A DNA stretch of 64,000 nt, taken from positions 268,501-332,500 of the forward strand of contig JAIGNY010000165.1 in assembly GCA_020152595.1 (NCBI GenBank). The letters are read 5' to 3'. The position numbers and the translations under genes were made by a program. This document shows, piece by piece, positions 45,901-58,345 of the stretch; the first letter of the stretch is position 1, and the number at the start of each line of letters is the position of its first letter. The notes under the pieces are model-generated. The model did not search any database. It was not told where the DNA came from and saw only the letters and a list, made by a program, of their open reading frames with translations. This stretch comes from Chiridota heheva. Lineage: Eukaryota; Echinodermata; Holothuroidea; Apodida; Chiridotidae.

Positions 45901-46984
45901 TTTATTAGAGCAACGGTGCTCATTATATTAGTAGGCGTTTATTAGAGCAGTGGGTGCTCATTAGAGCAGGGGCGTTCATTAGAGTAAGAAGTGTTTATTA
46001 GATCACGGGCGCTCATTAGAGCAGGGGGCGCTCATTAGATTATGGGCGCTCATTAGAGCAGGAAGTTCTTTAGTGCAGTGGCGCTCATAAGAGTAGCGGC
46101 GCTCATTAGAGTAAGAGGTGTTTATTAGATCAGGGGTGCTCATTAAAGCAGGGGTGCTTATAAGAGCAGAGATGCTCATACGAGTAGGGGGCGTTCATTT
46201 GATTAAAATCGCTCATTAAAGCCTGGGGCGCTTTTTAAAAGTAAGGGCGCTCATTAGATATGGGGCGTTCATTAGAGCATAGGCACTTATTAAAGTTAGG
46301 GGCACTTATTAGAGCCGGGGCGCTTATTAGAGCCGAGGCGTTTACTAGCTGGCATGGGCGCTCATTGGAGCAGGTGCTCAATCAAGAAGGGGCGTTTATT
46401 GTAGCATGGGCGCTCATTTAAGCAGGAGCGTTCATTAGAGCAGGGGCGCTCATTTGAGCAGGGGCGCTCATTTGAGCAGAGGTGCTCATTAGAGTAGAGA
46501 CGCTCATTATAACAAGGGCGCTCACTATAGCACAGGTCGCAAATAAAAGCAGGGGCGCTCATTACAGCAGGGGCGCTCATTAGAGAGGGGACGCTCATTA
46601 TATTAGGGGGCGCTCATTAGAGTAGTGGGTGCTCATTAGAGTAAGAGGTTTAATAGATCAGGGCGTTCATAAAAGAAGGGGCTCTCATTAGAGCAGGACA
46701 TTCATTAGAGCAGGGGCGCTTTTTAAAGTAAGGGCCGCTTATTAGAGCAATTGCGCTCAAAAATTAGGGGCGTTTATTGGTACAGGGGCGTTTATTTGAG
46801 CAAGGCGCTCATTAGAGAAGGGGCGCTCATTAAAGAAGGGGCTCTCACTAGAGTAGGGTGCATTCATTAGAGCAGAGGCGCTCATTTAAGCAAGGGGCGT
46901 TCATTATAACAAAAGCGCTTATTAAAGCAAGGGCGCTCATTTGATTAGGGCGCTTATTTGATTAGTGGCGCTTAATTGGGCGCT

Positions 46985-47640
46985 CATTAGAGCAGGTGAG
47001 CTCATTAGAGCCGGGGCGCTCATTAGAGCCGGGGCGCTCATTAGAGCCGGGGCGATTATTAGAGCCAGGGCGTTCATTAGAGCCGGGGCGCTCATTAGAG
47101 CAAGAGGCGCTCATTAGAGCCGAAGCGGTTATTAGAGCCGGGGCGCTCATTAGAGCCAGGGCGCTCATTAGATCCGGGGTGCTCATTAGAGCCGGGGCGC
47201 TCATTAGAGCCGAGACGCTCATTAGAGCCGGGGCCTTCATTAGAGCCGGGGCGCTCATTAGAGCAGGGGCGCTCATTAGATCCGAGGCGCTCATTAGAGC
47301 AGGGGCGCTCATTGGAGCAGGAGCGCTCATTCGAGAAGAAGCGCTCATTAAAGCAAGGGGCGTTTATTAGAGCAACGGTGCTCATTATATTAGTAGGCGT
47401 TTATTAGAGCAGTGGGTGCTCATTAGAGCCAGGGCGCTCATTAGAGCCAAGACGCTCATTAGAGCCGGGGCCTTCATTAGAGCCGGGGCGCTCATTAGAG
47501 CAGGGGCGCTCATTAGATCCGAGGCGCTCATTAGAGCCGGGGCGCTCATTAAAGCCGGGGCGCTCATTAGAGCCAGGGTGCTCATTAGAGCCAGGGTGCT
47601 CATTAGAGCCAGGGTGCTCATTAGAGCGGAGGCACTCATT
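46985..47640. repeat. CCGG-variant satellite subfamily, itself duplicated
   Basis: Units carry AGAGCCGGGGCGCTCATT (GCCGGGG instead of GCAGGGG). Two runs, about 46990-47300 and 47420-47635, flank a ~115-bp stretch at 47301-47415 that is an almost exact copy of 45850-45965. This shows block duplication within the array. Confidence 0.65.
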
Positions 47641-48489
47641 AGAGTGGGTCACTCATTAAAGCGAGGGCGCTCATTAGTGCAGGGGCCCTCTTTATAATAA
47701 ATGGCGCTCTTTATAGTAGGGGCACTCATTAGAGCAGGGCGCTATTAGAGCGGAGGCATTTATTATAGTGGGGGCGCTCATTAAAGCTAGCGAGAGCACT
47801 CATTAGTGCAGGGGCGTTCTTTATAGTAGAGCGCTCATTAGAGCCAGGGCGCTCATTAGATCCTGGGCGCTTATTAGAGCAGGGGCGCTTATTAGAGCAG
47901 GGGCGCTCATTAGAGCAGAAGCATTCATTTGAGAAGGGGCGTTCAGTAGAGCAAAGACGCTCATTAGAACAAAGAGCGCTTATTAGAGCAAGGGGCGCTC
48001 GTTAGTACAGGGGGCATGCATTAGTGCAGGGGGCGTTCATTAGAACAGGGGCGTTCATTAGGACAGGGGTGCTCATTAGAGCAGAATCGTTCATTAAAGC
48101 AAGGGAGCTTATTAGAGCAAGGGGCGCTCATTTGAACAGGGACGTATATTTATGCAGGGGTGCTCATTAGCGCCAGTGCGCTCATTAGAGGAGGGGCGCT
48201 CATTAGAGGGGTGCGTTCATTAGGGCAGAGGTGCTCATTTAAGCAAGGGGAGTTCATTAGAGCAGGAGTGCTCATTAAAGCACGGTGCACTTATTGTATG
48301 TAGTAAGGGGCACTCATTTAATTAGGGCGCTCATTAGAGTGGGTCGCTGTTTAGAGCAAGGGCGCTAATTAGAGCAATGACGCTCATTGGAGTTGGGGCC
48401 CTCATTAGAGCAGGGGCGTTTATTAGAGCAGAAGCGCTCATTAAAGCAAGGGGCACTTATTATAGCAAGAGGCGTTTATTAGAGCAGGG

Positions 48490-48770
48490 GCACTTATTAG
48501 AGCAGGGGCGTTCATTAGAGCAGGGAGCACTCATTAGAGCAGGGCGCTCATTAGAGCAGGGGCGTTCATTAGAGCAGGGAGCACTCATTAGAGCAGGGCG
48601 CTCATTAGAGCAGGGGCGTTCATTTCATTAGAGCAGGGCGCTCATTAGAGCAGGGGCGTTCATTAGAGCAGGGAGCACTCATTAGAGCAGGGCGCTCATT
48701 AGAGCAGGGGCGTTCATTAGAGCAGGGAGCACTCATTAGAGCAGGGCGCTCATTAGAGCAGTGGCGCTTA
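48490..48770. repeat. Three-unit higher-order repeat at the right end of the satellite
   Basis: A trio of variant units (GGGGCGTTCATTAGAGCA, GGGAGCACTCATTAGAGCA, GGGCGCTCATTAGAGCA) recurs as a block of about 56 bp some five times, with one short slip (TTCATTTCATTAG) at about 48630. Confidence 0.75.
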
Positions 48771-48810
48771 ATACATATATTACGTTAAATACAGTAACTT
48801 ATTCGAATTG

Positions 48811-49539
48811 AGTAACTGGCACATAATATGAGGCACGGACAAGGTGCCAGCTCTCCATCCCAAGTTCCTCCAAAAATGAGTATCTTCTTGTTTGTTTGTG
48901 TTTAACAATTAAAGTCATATGTCAGTCATACTCAAATTACCCTAAAAATAGAAGAAATTGTCACGTGACGTCATTCGAACATGTACTAAAGCATACAGGA
49001 TTTTTTCATTTTCCGCTTAACAGTTTTGCTGCAATTGGGGAGTGCTTCGTTTGCTGATACAGGGGTGATTATCGAAACAATATGGTGCGGGACGTTTTCA
49101 ATAAAGCATTTGGAATAATTCATTAACAAAAATGAAGCTATAATGTACAGGGCCGCTAAAATATCACATGGAGGAAAACCAATTTGCAAACTCATGGCTT
49201 GTTTTACATTGCTGTATAGGAGGGAAAACAAAATATTTGTTGCAAGTACATTCAGTTCAATAGTTGAAGATAAATGAATTTTAAGAATGTAACAAGATGG
49301 CGATCCACAGAGTTGCTGACCTTTTTGCCTCTACCTTGAATAATTTGTAGATTGATCAACTGTCCAGGATGAATGTTATAAAATGTATAATTTCAATTCA
49401 ATTACTTAATCTTTAAGCGAAATGTTACTCATGCACAAAATGCAACTTAGTAACCCTGCATCAATCCACTAAGTACCAAACCAATAACAATTATTGTTTT
49501 TCCAGAAAATGCAACACAAAATAACCAATGCATTACTTG
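48811..49539. other. No feature recognised between satellite and dispersed repeat
   Basis: No tandem structure and no coding motif. An 81-codon - strand frame at 49231-48986 is unremarkable. Confidence 0.4.
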
Positions 49540-50010
49540 TTATGCTCCTTAGAGTTTCAAACAGTAAGACCCGATCTGATATATAAGCAGGCCGGGTCGA
49601 AGTTTTCCTCTTTATTCTAAAAACCACAAGCAATTAGGATCAAATTTCCCTTATCAATGGCTCCAGTGTTTTATCGTTGGAATATTCAACACCAATTGGA
49701 AGTTGTTATTCATTTCTTTGATCCTCCTTCTCGTTTCTTGCCTCAATTCACTTTATTATTCATACCGTCCTAACTCTTGCACCTTAAGATTTCTAACACA
49801 CTCTTGGCCCATTTGACTCCTGACTGTCGTGGTACCGGTTTTCCACTTGGATCCTACATTGTTGTAGAAGTTGGTGTTGATTAATGAAGTCCTTATTGTG
49901 TGGTTGAGTGCTTATTTTAATTAAGATAAGTGGTCTCATTATTTGCTACAGTACGTTTGTGGTTATGATTTGCTGAAACAAATTTTGAGGGAGAAGGACA
50001 AGTCATGATT
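49540..50010 (+). repeat. Dispersed repeat with ~210-bp insertion relative to 8815-9085
   Basis: Outer blocks match 8815-9085, but about 49645-49855 is extra here, and its start (CAATTAGGATCAAATTTCCC) is shared with 63500-63530. So 8815-9085 may have a deletion instead. Confidence 0.65.
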
Positions 50011-50274
50011 ATATGACCTCAAATGTTTGACCTTTGAGTGACAAGTCCTATCTGGAATGGGACACAACTTTCTTTACATCACCTTTCATCTACCCACCCA
50101 CAATGCAATAGGAATGACAGTTTCCCCCGTAAATGTGACATTCAACAGGAAATGTGACATTCAACAGGAAATGTGACATGCAACAGGAAATTCAACAGGA
50201 AATGTGAAATTCAACATTGTTTGATCTTCTGTTACTTTGATCTTAAAGTGACATGTCAAATCTTGTCTGGGACA

Positions 50275-53200
50275 CACATGTAGCAGCACCCTCCAACCCA
50301 CAACGTAGCAACACCCTCCAACCCACCATGTAGCAACACCCTCCAACCCACCATGTAGCAACACCCTCCAACCCACCATGTAGCAACACCCTCCAACCCA
50401 CAACGTAGCAACACCCTCCAACCCACCATGTAGCAACACCCTCCAACCCACAACCCACATGTAGCAACACCCTCCAACATCCTCCAACCCACCCATGTAG
50501 CAACACCTCCAACCCACCATGTAGCAACACCCTCCAACCCACCTTGTAGCAACATCCTCCACCCACCATGTCCAACCCACCATGTAGCAACACCCTCCAA
50601 CCCACCATGTAGCAACACCCTCCAACCTCCAACCCCAAGTAACAAAACCCTCCAACCCCCACAACACTCTCCAACCCACAACGTAGCAACACTCTCCAAC
50701 CCACAACGTAGCAACACCCTCCAACCCACAACGTAGCAACACCCTCCAACCCACAATGTAGCAACACCATCCAACCCACAATGTAGCAACACTCTCCAAC
50801 CCACCTTGTAGCAACACCCCCAACCCACAATGTAGCAACACTCTCCAACCCACCTTGTAGCAACACCTCCAAACCCACCTTGTAGCAAACACCCCCCAAC
50901 CCACAACGTAGCAACACCCTCCAACCCACCTTGTAGCAACACCCCAACCCCAACAACGTAGCAACACCTCCAACCCACAACGTAGCAACACCTCCAACAA
51001 CTCCAACCCACCGTAGCAGCATCCTCCACCCACCATGTAGCAACACCTCCAACACTCTCCAACCCACAATGTAGCAACATCCTCCAACCCACCATGTAGC
51101 AACACCCTCCAACCCACAATGTAGCAACACTCTCCAACCCACCTTGTAGCAACACCCCCAACCCACAACGTAGCAACACCCTCCAACCCACCTTGTAGCA
51201 ACACCCCCAACCCACAACGTAGCAACACTCTCCAAACACCCTCCAACCCACAATGTAGCAACACCCTCCAACCCACCTTGTAGCAACACCCCCAACCCAC
51301 AACGTAGCAACACCCTCCAACCCATCATGTAGCAGCACCCTCCAACCCACAACGTAGCAACACCATCCAACCCACCATGTAGCAACACCCTCCAACCCAC
51401 CATGTAGCAACACCCTTCAACCCACCCTGTAGCAACACCCTTCAACCCACCATGTAGCAGCACCCTCCAACCCACCATGTAGCAACACCCTCCAACCCAC
51501 AATGTAGCAACACCCTCCAACCCACCATGTAGCAACACCCTCCAACCCACCATGTAGCAACATCCTCCAACCCACCATGTAGCAACACTTTCCAACCCAC
51601 CCTGTAGCAACACCCTCCAACCCACCATGTAGCAACAATCTCCAACCCACCACGTAGCAACACCCTTCAACCCACCATGTAGCAGCACCCTCCAACCCAC
51701 CATGTAGCAACACTCTCCAACCCACCCTGTAGCAACACCCTCCAACCCACCATAGCAACACCCTCCAACCCACCATGTAGCAACACCCTCCAACCCACCA
51801 TGTAGCAACACTCTCCAACCCACAACGTAGCAACACTCTCCAACCCACAATGTAGCAACACCCTCCAACCCACCATGTAGCAACACCCTCCAACCCACCA
51901 TGTAGCAACACCCTCCAACCCACCATGTAGCAACATCCTCCAACCCACCATGTAGCAACACCCTCCAACCCACCAAGTAACAAAACCCTCCAACCCACCC
52001 TGTAGCAACACCCTGCAACCCACCATGTAGCAACACTCTCCAACCCACCATGTAGCAACATCCTCTAACCCACCATGTAGCAACATTCTCCAACCCACCA
52101 TGTAGCAACACCCTACAAACCACCATGTAGCAACACCCTCCAAACCACCATGTAGCAACATCCTCCAACCCACCATGTAACAACACCCTCCAACCCACCA
52201 TGTAGCTACACCCTCCAACCCACCATGTAGCAACACCCTCCAACCCACCATGTAGCAACACCTCCAACCCACCATCCAACCCATAGCAACATCCTCCAAC
52301 CCACCATGTAGCAACAGCAACCATCCTCCCAACCCACCATGTAGCAACACTCTCCAACCCACCAGCAACACCCTCCAACCCACCATGTAGCAACTCTCCA
52401 ACCCACAACGTAGCAACACCCCTCCAACCCACCATGTAGCAACACTCTCCAACCCACAACGTAGCAACTCTCCAACCCACAACGTAGCAACACCCTCCAA
52501 CCCACAACGTAGCAACACTCTCCAACCCACCCTGTAGCAACATCCTCCAACCCACCATGTAGCAACACTCTCCAATCCACCCTGTAGCAACACCCTCCAA
52601 CCCACCATGTAGCAACATCCTCCAACCCACCATGTAGCAACACTCTCCAACCCACAACGTAGCAACACCCTCCAACCCACCATGTAGCGACACCCCCAAC
52701 CCACAATGTAGCAACATCCTCCAACTCACCAAGTAACAACACCCTCTAACCCACCATGCAGCAACACCCTCCAACCCACCATGTAGCAACATCCTCCAAC
52801 CCACCATGTAGCAACATCCTCCAATCCACCATGTAGCAACACCCTCCAACCCACCATGTAGCAACACTCTCCAACCCACCATGTAGCAACACCCTCCAAC
52901 CCACCATGTAGCAACATCCTCCAACCCACCATGTAGCAACATCCTCCAACCCACCATGTAGCAACACCCTCCAACCCACCATGTAGCAACACCCTCCATG
53001 TAGCAACACCCTCCAACCCACCATGCAAGCAACACCATCTCCAACCCACCATGTAGCAACATCCTCCAACCCACCATGTATGCAGCAACCTCCAACCCAC
53101 CATGTAGCAACACCCTCCAACCCACCATGCAGCAACACCCTCCAACCCACCATGTAGCAGCACCCTCCAACCCACCATGTAGCAACACCATCCAACCCAC

Positions 53201-54353
53201 CATGTAGCAACACCCTCCAACCCACCAAGTAACAACACCCTCCAACCCACCATGTAGCAACACCCTCCAACCCACCATGTAGCAACATCCACCATGTAGC
53301 AACATCCTCCAATCCACCATGCAGCAACACCCTCCAACCCACCCTCCAACCCACCATGTAGCAACACCCTCCAACCCACCATGTAGCAACACCATGCAAC
53401 ATCCTCCAACCCACCAAGTAGCAACACCTCCAACACTGTAGCAACACCTCCAACCCACCATGTAGCAACATCCTCCAACCCACCATGTAGCAGCACCCTC
53501 CAACCCACCATGTAGCAACACCCTCCAACCCACCATGTAGCAACACCCTCCAACCCACCATGTAGCAACACCCTCCAACCCACCATGTAGCAACACCCTC
53601 CAACCCACCATGTAGCAACACCCTCCAACCCACCAAGTAACAACACCCTCCAACCCACCATGTAGCAACACCCTCCAACCCACCTTGTAGCAACATCCTC
53701 CAACCCACCATGTAGCAACATCCACCATGTAGCAACATCCTCCAATCCACCATGCAGCAACACCCTCCAACCCACCATGTAGCAACACCCTCCAACCCAC
53801 CATGTAGCAACACCCTCCAACCCACCATGTAGCAACACTCTCCAACCCACCATGTAGCAACATCCTCCAACCCACCATGTAGCAGCACCCTCCAACCCAC
53901 CATGTAGCAACACCCTCCAACCCACCATGCAGCAACACCCTCCAACCCACCATATAGCAGCACCCTCCAACCCACCATGTAGCAACACCATCCAACCCAC
54001 CATGTAGCAACACCCTCCAACCCACCAAGTAACAACACCCTCCAACCCACCATGTAGCAACACCCTCCAACCCACCTTGTAGCAACATCCTCCAACCCAC
54101 CATGTAGCAACATCCACCATGTAGCAACATCCTCCAATCCACCATGCAGCAACACCCTCCAACCCACCATGTAACAACACCCTCCAACCCACCATGTAGC
54201 AACATCCTCCAACCCACCATGTAGCAACACCCTCCAACCCACCGTGTAGCAACATCCTCCAACCCACCATGTAGCAACACCCTCCAAGTAACAACACCCT
54301 CCAACCCACCATGTAGCAACACCCTCCAACCCACCATGTAGCAACACCCTCCA
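50275..54353. repeat. ~4.1-kb minisatellite of 25-bp units
   Basis: Units contain CCAACCCACCATGTAGCAAC then ACCCT, about 160 copies. Variants replace CCATG by CAACG, CCTTG or CAATG and ACCCT by ATCCT or ACTCT, and there are partial units and higher-order copies (53110-53300 against 53920-54120). No frame of the - strand unit contains a stop, so 25 bp (not a multiple of three) yields 25-residue periodic peptides. The 1,374-residue frame at 54367-50243 is therefore an artefact. Confidence 0.95.
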
Positions 54354-54611
54354 CATGAACATTTCATCTGCAGAAAGGGTAATATTTTTCTAACCTTAAA
54401 AGAAGTCTAACCAAGTACAATCCAAATCAATTGTTGGATATTGTGTTATTCATCTCTCAAATGTAGACACTGTTAGGTACGGACAATTTGTAAGATTTTT
54501 AAAGGTCTATGGACAAGTACAAAAGAAGCACGTGTAGTTTTCAAGTTACGGGTAATCAAAGTTGATTTTTTTTTTTTAATATCAAACATGTGAGTGATGA
54601 TTTATAAAAGT

Positions 54612-55075
54612 ACCAGAAATTGATAAATTTTCTCATCAAAATAACCAAGTTTGGTCATTTATGCAAAAAATAGGTGAAATTAGCCTGGAAAATAATTGAA
54701 ATCAGCTAAATAGCTGAAGTCTCACGTGCTGAAATTGATCAATTTTCTCACCAAAATAGCTAAGTATTGTCAATTATGCAAAAAATTGGTGAAATTAGCT
54801 TGGAAAATAGCTGAAATCAGCTAAATTCTCACGTGCTGAAATTGATCAATTTTCTCACCAAAATAGCTAAGTATTGTCAGAATTATGCAGAAAATAGGTG
54901 AAATTAGCTTGGAAAATAGCTGAAATCAGCTAAATAGCTGAAGTCTCACGTGCTGAAATTGATCAATTTTCTCACCAAAATAGCTAAGTATTGTCAGATA
55001 TGCAGAAAATAGGTGAAATTAGCTTAAAAAATAGCTGCAATCATCTAAATAGCTGAAGTCTCACATGCCTGTAAT
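54612..55075. repeat. ~106-117-bp tandem repeat, four copies
   Basis: Units start near 54612, 54729, 54835 and 54952 with GAAATTGATCAATTTTCTCA, followed by AGGTGAAATTAGCTTGGAAA and GCTGAAATCAGCTAAAT. Confidence 0.88.
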
Positions 55076-55127
55076 ATACTGAAAACATGTGATGTATGAC
55101 CAGGAAAACAACTCAAAATGCTTTTGT

Positions 55128-55500
55128 TTTAATTTCTTGCCTTAATTTCATACCATGAAAATGTTCAAAATTCATTCTCCAGCTTGAGGCTGGTTGAGGG
55201 TATGGTAAAGATCACATCCTCTTCATTATCTTTCATTTTTCAAAGAGAAATGGCAGAGGGTTAAAAAACAAAGGATTTACATAAACAATAGAGAGTCAGC
55301 CGCGGCCTCATTTATACATCACAAGAGTAACAAAATAATTTGCATACTTGCCCATATTTGCACAAAAATCTTTAAAAAGATGTAAAATGGCCAATTTTAA
55401 ACCAATTTTGATGAAGGTTTTTTTGCTTTTGTCAGTTTTTTGTTGTTGTGGATTTGAAATCAATTAAGTTAATGTTGCCTGTACCTGTCCATATATACCT
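55128..55500 (+). repeat. Dispersed repeat, partner at 12060-12410
   Basis: Same block order as the partner, ending AATGTTGCCTGTACCTGTCC and ATATATACCTTT. A short inverted relative of this end lies at 5885-5925. Confidence 0.72.
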
Positions 55501-56754
55501 TTACACAGTGTTTCATCTGTTCTAACTGATGACATCAAACTGAATTTTTCTTCTTTTCTTTGTGTTTCCCACCACTATGCCAAATACTTCTCCTAATTGA
55601 TAGTGAAGCACATATGAAAGCACATATTGTTTTCTTCAATATTTCTCCAATATTACAAATAAGGTTGCTGACCTAAATCCCATTATTTTTTATTTTCACA
55701 TCATGAAAAAGAAGCAATTAACGACCTCGTAAGCCAATTCTTTTTCCTTGCATGGTTATGAAACTCGACATGGCTACACCAGATAATATTTTAATAAGAG
55801 CTTTGATTTTCGATTTCCTTTCAGACAAAGAACATTTAAGTCATAATTTCCCAAAGGGGATTTAGCCATAATTGCTGAAATATTTCAAAGATAATCAAAA
55901 CAAAGGCATAGGGAAATTCAGAATACAACAAATTTCCAGAAATTCATTAAAAAGACAAACCTATTTCGGTTGCTGATTATGTGGGTTCATCGCTCCACCT
56001 CATTAGAAGCCGCCTCTAAGCTTTCATGACATCATCCATCACCGTAGAAACAGTATCACTTCTTATTGTTACTGAGGCAAAACTGTGTATTTTTAGCTCT
56101 GATGATTATTAAGAATACCTTTATGATTAGTCTCTAACAACCTAATTATATAAACCTACAAAGATCTGACATGCATGTGTGCGATTCATGATTACAAACA
56201 AATATGGAAGTTATCCAGTGCAAATGTACAGAATATAAAATCAAGATTGTGTGTTAAAAACTTCATGAATGGGGGGAAAGTGGGGGTTAAAGGGATATTG
56301 TGGGATAAACATCCCCATGTAGTGCCGCCACTGTAATGGGGGAATGTTAATCAACAAGAGAAGGTAATCTATGGGGTACCACATACCGGGATCATGTCCC
56401 TGCATTTTCATATGCAAGTTTTGAAGCGTATTGTGTAACATTTTGTGTAACTTTGACAAGGTAAACTTTCTGTTTGGAACAATTTTTGTGCTGGGAGGAG
56501 TTTTTCTATCCCTTATCCTGGCCCTTTATACTGGGATCTTGAGTCTCCCCCTCCCCACCTCCACCCACATTATGGAAGAGATTTATATCCTAATCACATG
56601 ATTTGGTTTGAAGTCAATCAGGTACTTGTAAGATCCCATAAATTTCAGAGAGCCATCCATTTGAGCTTCAGAGAACCAACATATATTTGTCCTTGCTCCC
56701 AGATCATCATGGGTACAGAGAGATGGGTAGTTCTCATAAAAAGCAGACCTGCAA
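55501..56754. other. No feature recognised
   Basis: AT-rich intergenic sequence, no repeats shared inside the window. Confidence 0.4.
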
Positions 56755-56908
56755 TTAAGGACAAAAGTCTTGGCACTTTTCCCCCTTCCACCCCGATTCA
56801 ATGTTGGTATGCGATTTGCAAGATAATTTTTTCGTAATATATCTGTAACATTGACGAGGGGTATAAAGGGGAAGGGAAAAAAGTGCCAAGTATTTTAACC
56901 ACTTAAAA
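56755..56908. repeat. Possible small MITE with TTGGCACTTTT ends
   Basis: AAAGTCTTGGCACTTTTCCC near 56763 is mirrored by GGAAAAAAGTGCCAAGTATT near 56885. Related left-end sequence occurs at 1560-1590 (AAAAGTATTTGACACTTTTC). No clear target duplication. Confidence 0.4.
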
Positions 56909-57504
56909 GACCTCTCTGAAAGTTGTTATAAAAAAAGTACAAAATATTGAATCACTAGGTGATAGAACACGTCATCCTTGTATTTTCTGAAGTATGTAGA
57001 TGTGAAATCTTGCAACTCTTCCATAACCCGATCATCATCGAGAGCTACGAAATTAGAAAATTAAACAAAATACCAAAAGTATCAACATATTTCAATAGCA
57101 AAAAGAAGCAAATCTGGATATATTTGCACTGCCAACATTCTTTAGTTACTTAGACAAATTTGTTTTCAAAAATTTATATAAGATAGCAGAGCCATAAGTT
57201 ATATGTGCTTTCAGGTGTTGCAGCGCCGAGCCCCCGACCTGATGAGGTACTGGTAACAAGAAGGCTCTGAAGGGTCTTATGAATACATGGTAAAGGGCGC
57301 CAATCCAACCCAGCGCCGAGCCCCCACCACCAAACTTACATTATTGTAATGTAGCTGGATGACTTACACCAAGTAATACCAAGTTGCACACTTAACTCTC
57401 CAAACAGCACTGCAGCTAATATTCCACATTTGGACATAAAGGTTACAGAGAGTTGTCTTACTAATTTGCCCTTGGTGGTTGTACCTTTGACATAGGTTGT
57501 CAAA

Positions 57505-57730
57505 AAAATTCAATCACTCCGAGCCATAACGCCCATAGGGCCGATCACTTATCCCCGATTTCCTTGGCGTAAGCATATGAGAGCACATGACTCCCCCTGG
57601 CCACTTCATCTCCAGTTAACCCCCCAGCAGTGCTGGTACTCATTTTACAGCTGAGTGGACTGGAGCTCGTTGAATAAAGTGTGTTGCTCAATGACACAGT
57701 GCAGCTGAGAGACTAAGCTACTGCACTCCC
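57505..57730 (-). mobile_element. tRNA-derived SINE, family B, inverted
   Basis: Reverse complement holds GGAGTGCAGTAGCTTAGTC (decayed head), AATGAGTACCAGCACTGCTG and AAATCGGGGATAAGTGATCG. An inverted copy relative to those at 24-30 kb, and the first of a same-direction pair with 58085-58345. Confidence 0.68.
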
Positions 57731-57742
57731 TTGTTGGTTGTA

Positions 57743-57778
57743 CCATGGAGGTACCACACTAAAGCGGTACCTCCATGG
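57743..57778. other. Perfect 13-bp hairpin
   Basis: CCATGGAGGTACC, a 10-base loop (ACACTAAAGC), then GGTACCTCCATGG. It lies directly next to the SINE at 57505-57730. Confidence 0.85.
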
Positions 57779-58084
57779 TTGTACCGTGATATGTAAGCCT
57801 ATCACCTAAATAACAGTGGTTTTGTTAACGCATTATTGTACACCCATGCAGCTTTGGTCAAGTACATTTTAATCTTGAGCCCAAACATGTGGTTGAACAG
57901 GTATGAGGTTGGTACTGGTGGTTGTCAAGGGTAGCATATCATTTTCAGTGGGTGGTGGAATCTCCATAATTTATTACTACATGTTATTAATTCATGAAAG
58001 AGTGTAAACAACCATCCTGGCAAATTCCTTGGGTCTACACTTACAACAAGTCAAAGGTGACTAACGTGTGCTTTCCCTGTATTC

Positions 58085-58345
58085 ATCCGAGCCACTAAGC
58101 TTATGGGGCCAGTGCTTATCCCTGGTTTCCATAGCTCAAGCATATGAGAGCACATAACTCCTCCTGGATAGGACACCAGCCCATTGCAGATTACACTCCC
58201 CAGTATTGCTGGTACTCATTTTACAGGTGAGTGGACTGGAGCAAGTAGAAGTGTCTTGGTCAAGAACACATTGCAGCACTTGCGGCAGGAATCAAACCCG
58301 GTACCTTTCACATACAAGCATGACTCCTTAACCACTGCATCACAT
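58085..58345 (-). mobile_element. tRNA-derived SINE, family B, inverted
   Basis: Reverse complement starts GTGATGCAGTGGTTAAGGAG with box B-like GGGTTTGATTCC, then a decayed AAGACACTT block, AATGAGTACCAGCAATACTG and GGAAACCAGGGATAAGCACT. Confidence 0.72.

Larger units (their letters stand above)
32255..48810 (+). repeat. ~16.5-kb satellite block bounded by the two ends of one TIR element
   Basis: Left flank 32255-32530 carries the element end (TACCGAATTTGACATTAA, AAAATAAAACTTACACCACT, AAGTTTCTTCCTAATAGGTG, GTGTTGGGTGGGCGTTTATT). From about 32530 the sequence is tandem ~19-20-bp units, typical form GGGGCGCTCATTAGAGCAG, heavily diverged. The array stops at 48770 with GGCGCTTAATACATATATTA and CGTTAAATACAGTAA, a decayed counterpart of the opposite element end. 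The array is split by LTR-like blocks at 35121-36791 and 40701-42908. Open frames across it (Ala-Leu-Met or Glu-Arg-Pro-Cys-Ser-Asn periodic peptides) are repeat artefacts. Confidence 0.75.

Noticed and set aside
32530..48770. Possible CRISPR-like repeat-spacer array
   Set aside because: No fixed repeat separated by unique spacers; it is a diverged head-to-tail satellite in an animal genome.
50243..54367. 1,374-residue open frame on the - strand and its overlapping 345-542-residue frames
   Set aside because: They are produced entirely by the stop-free 25-bp repeat; all three frames give the same periodic peptide.
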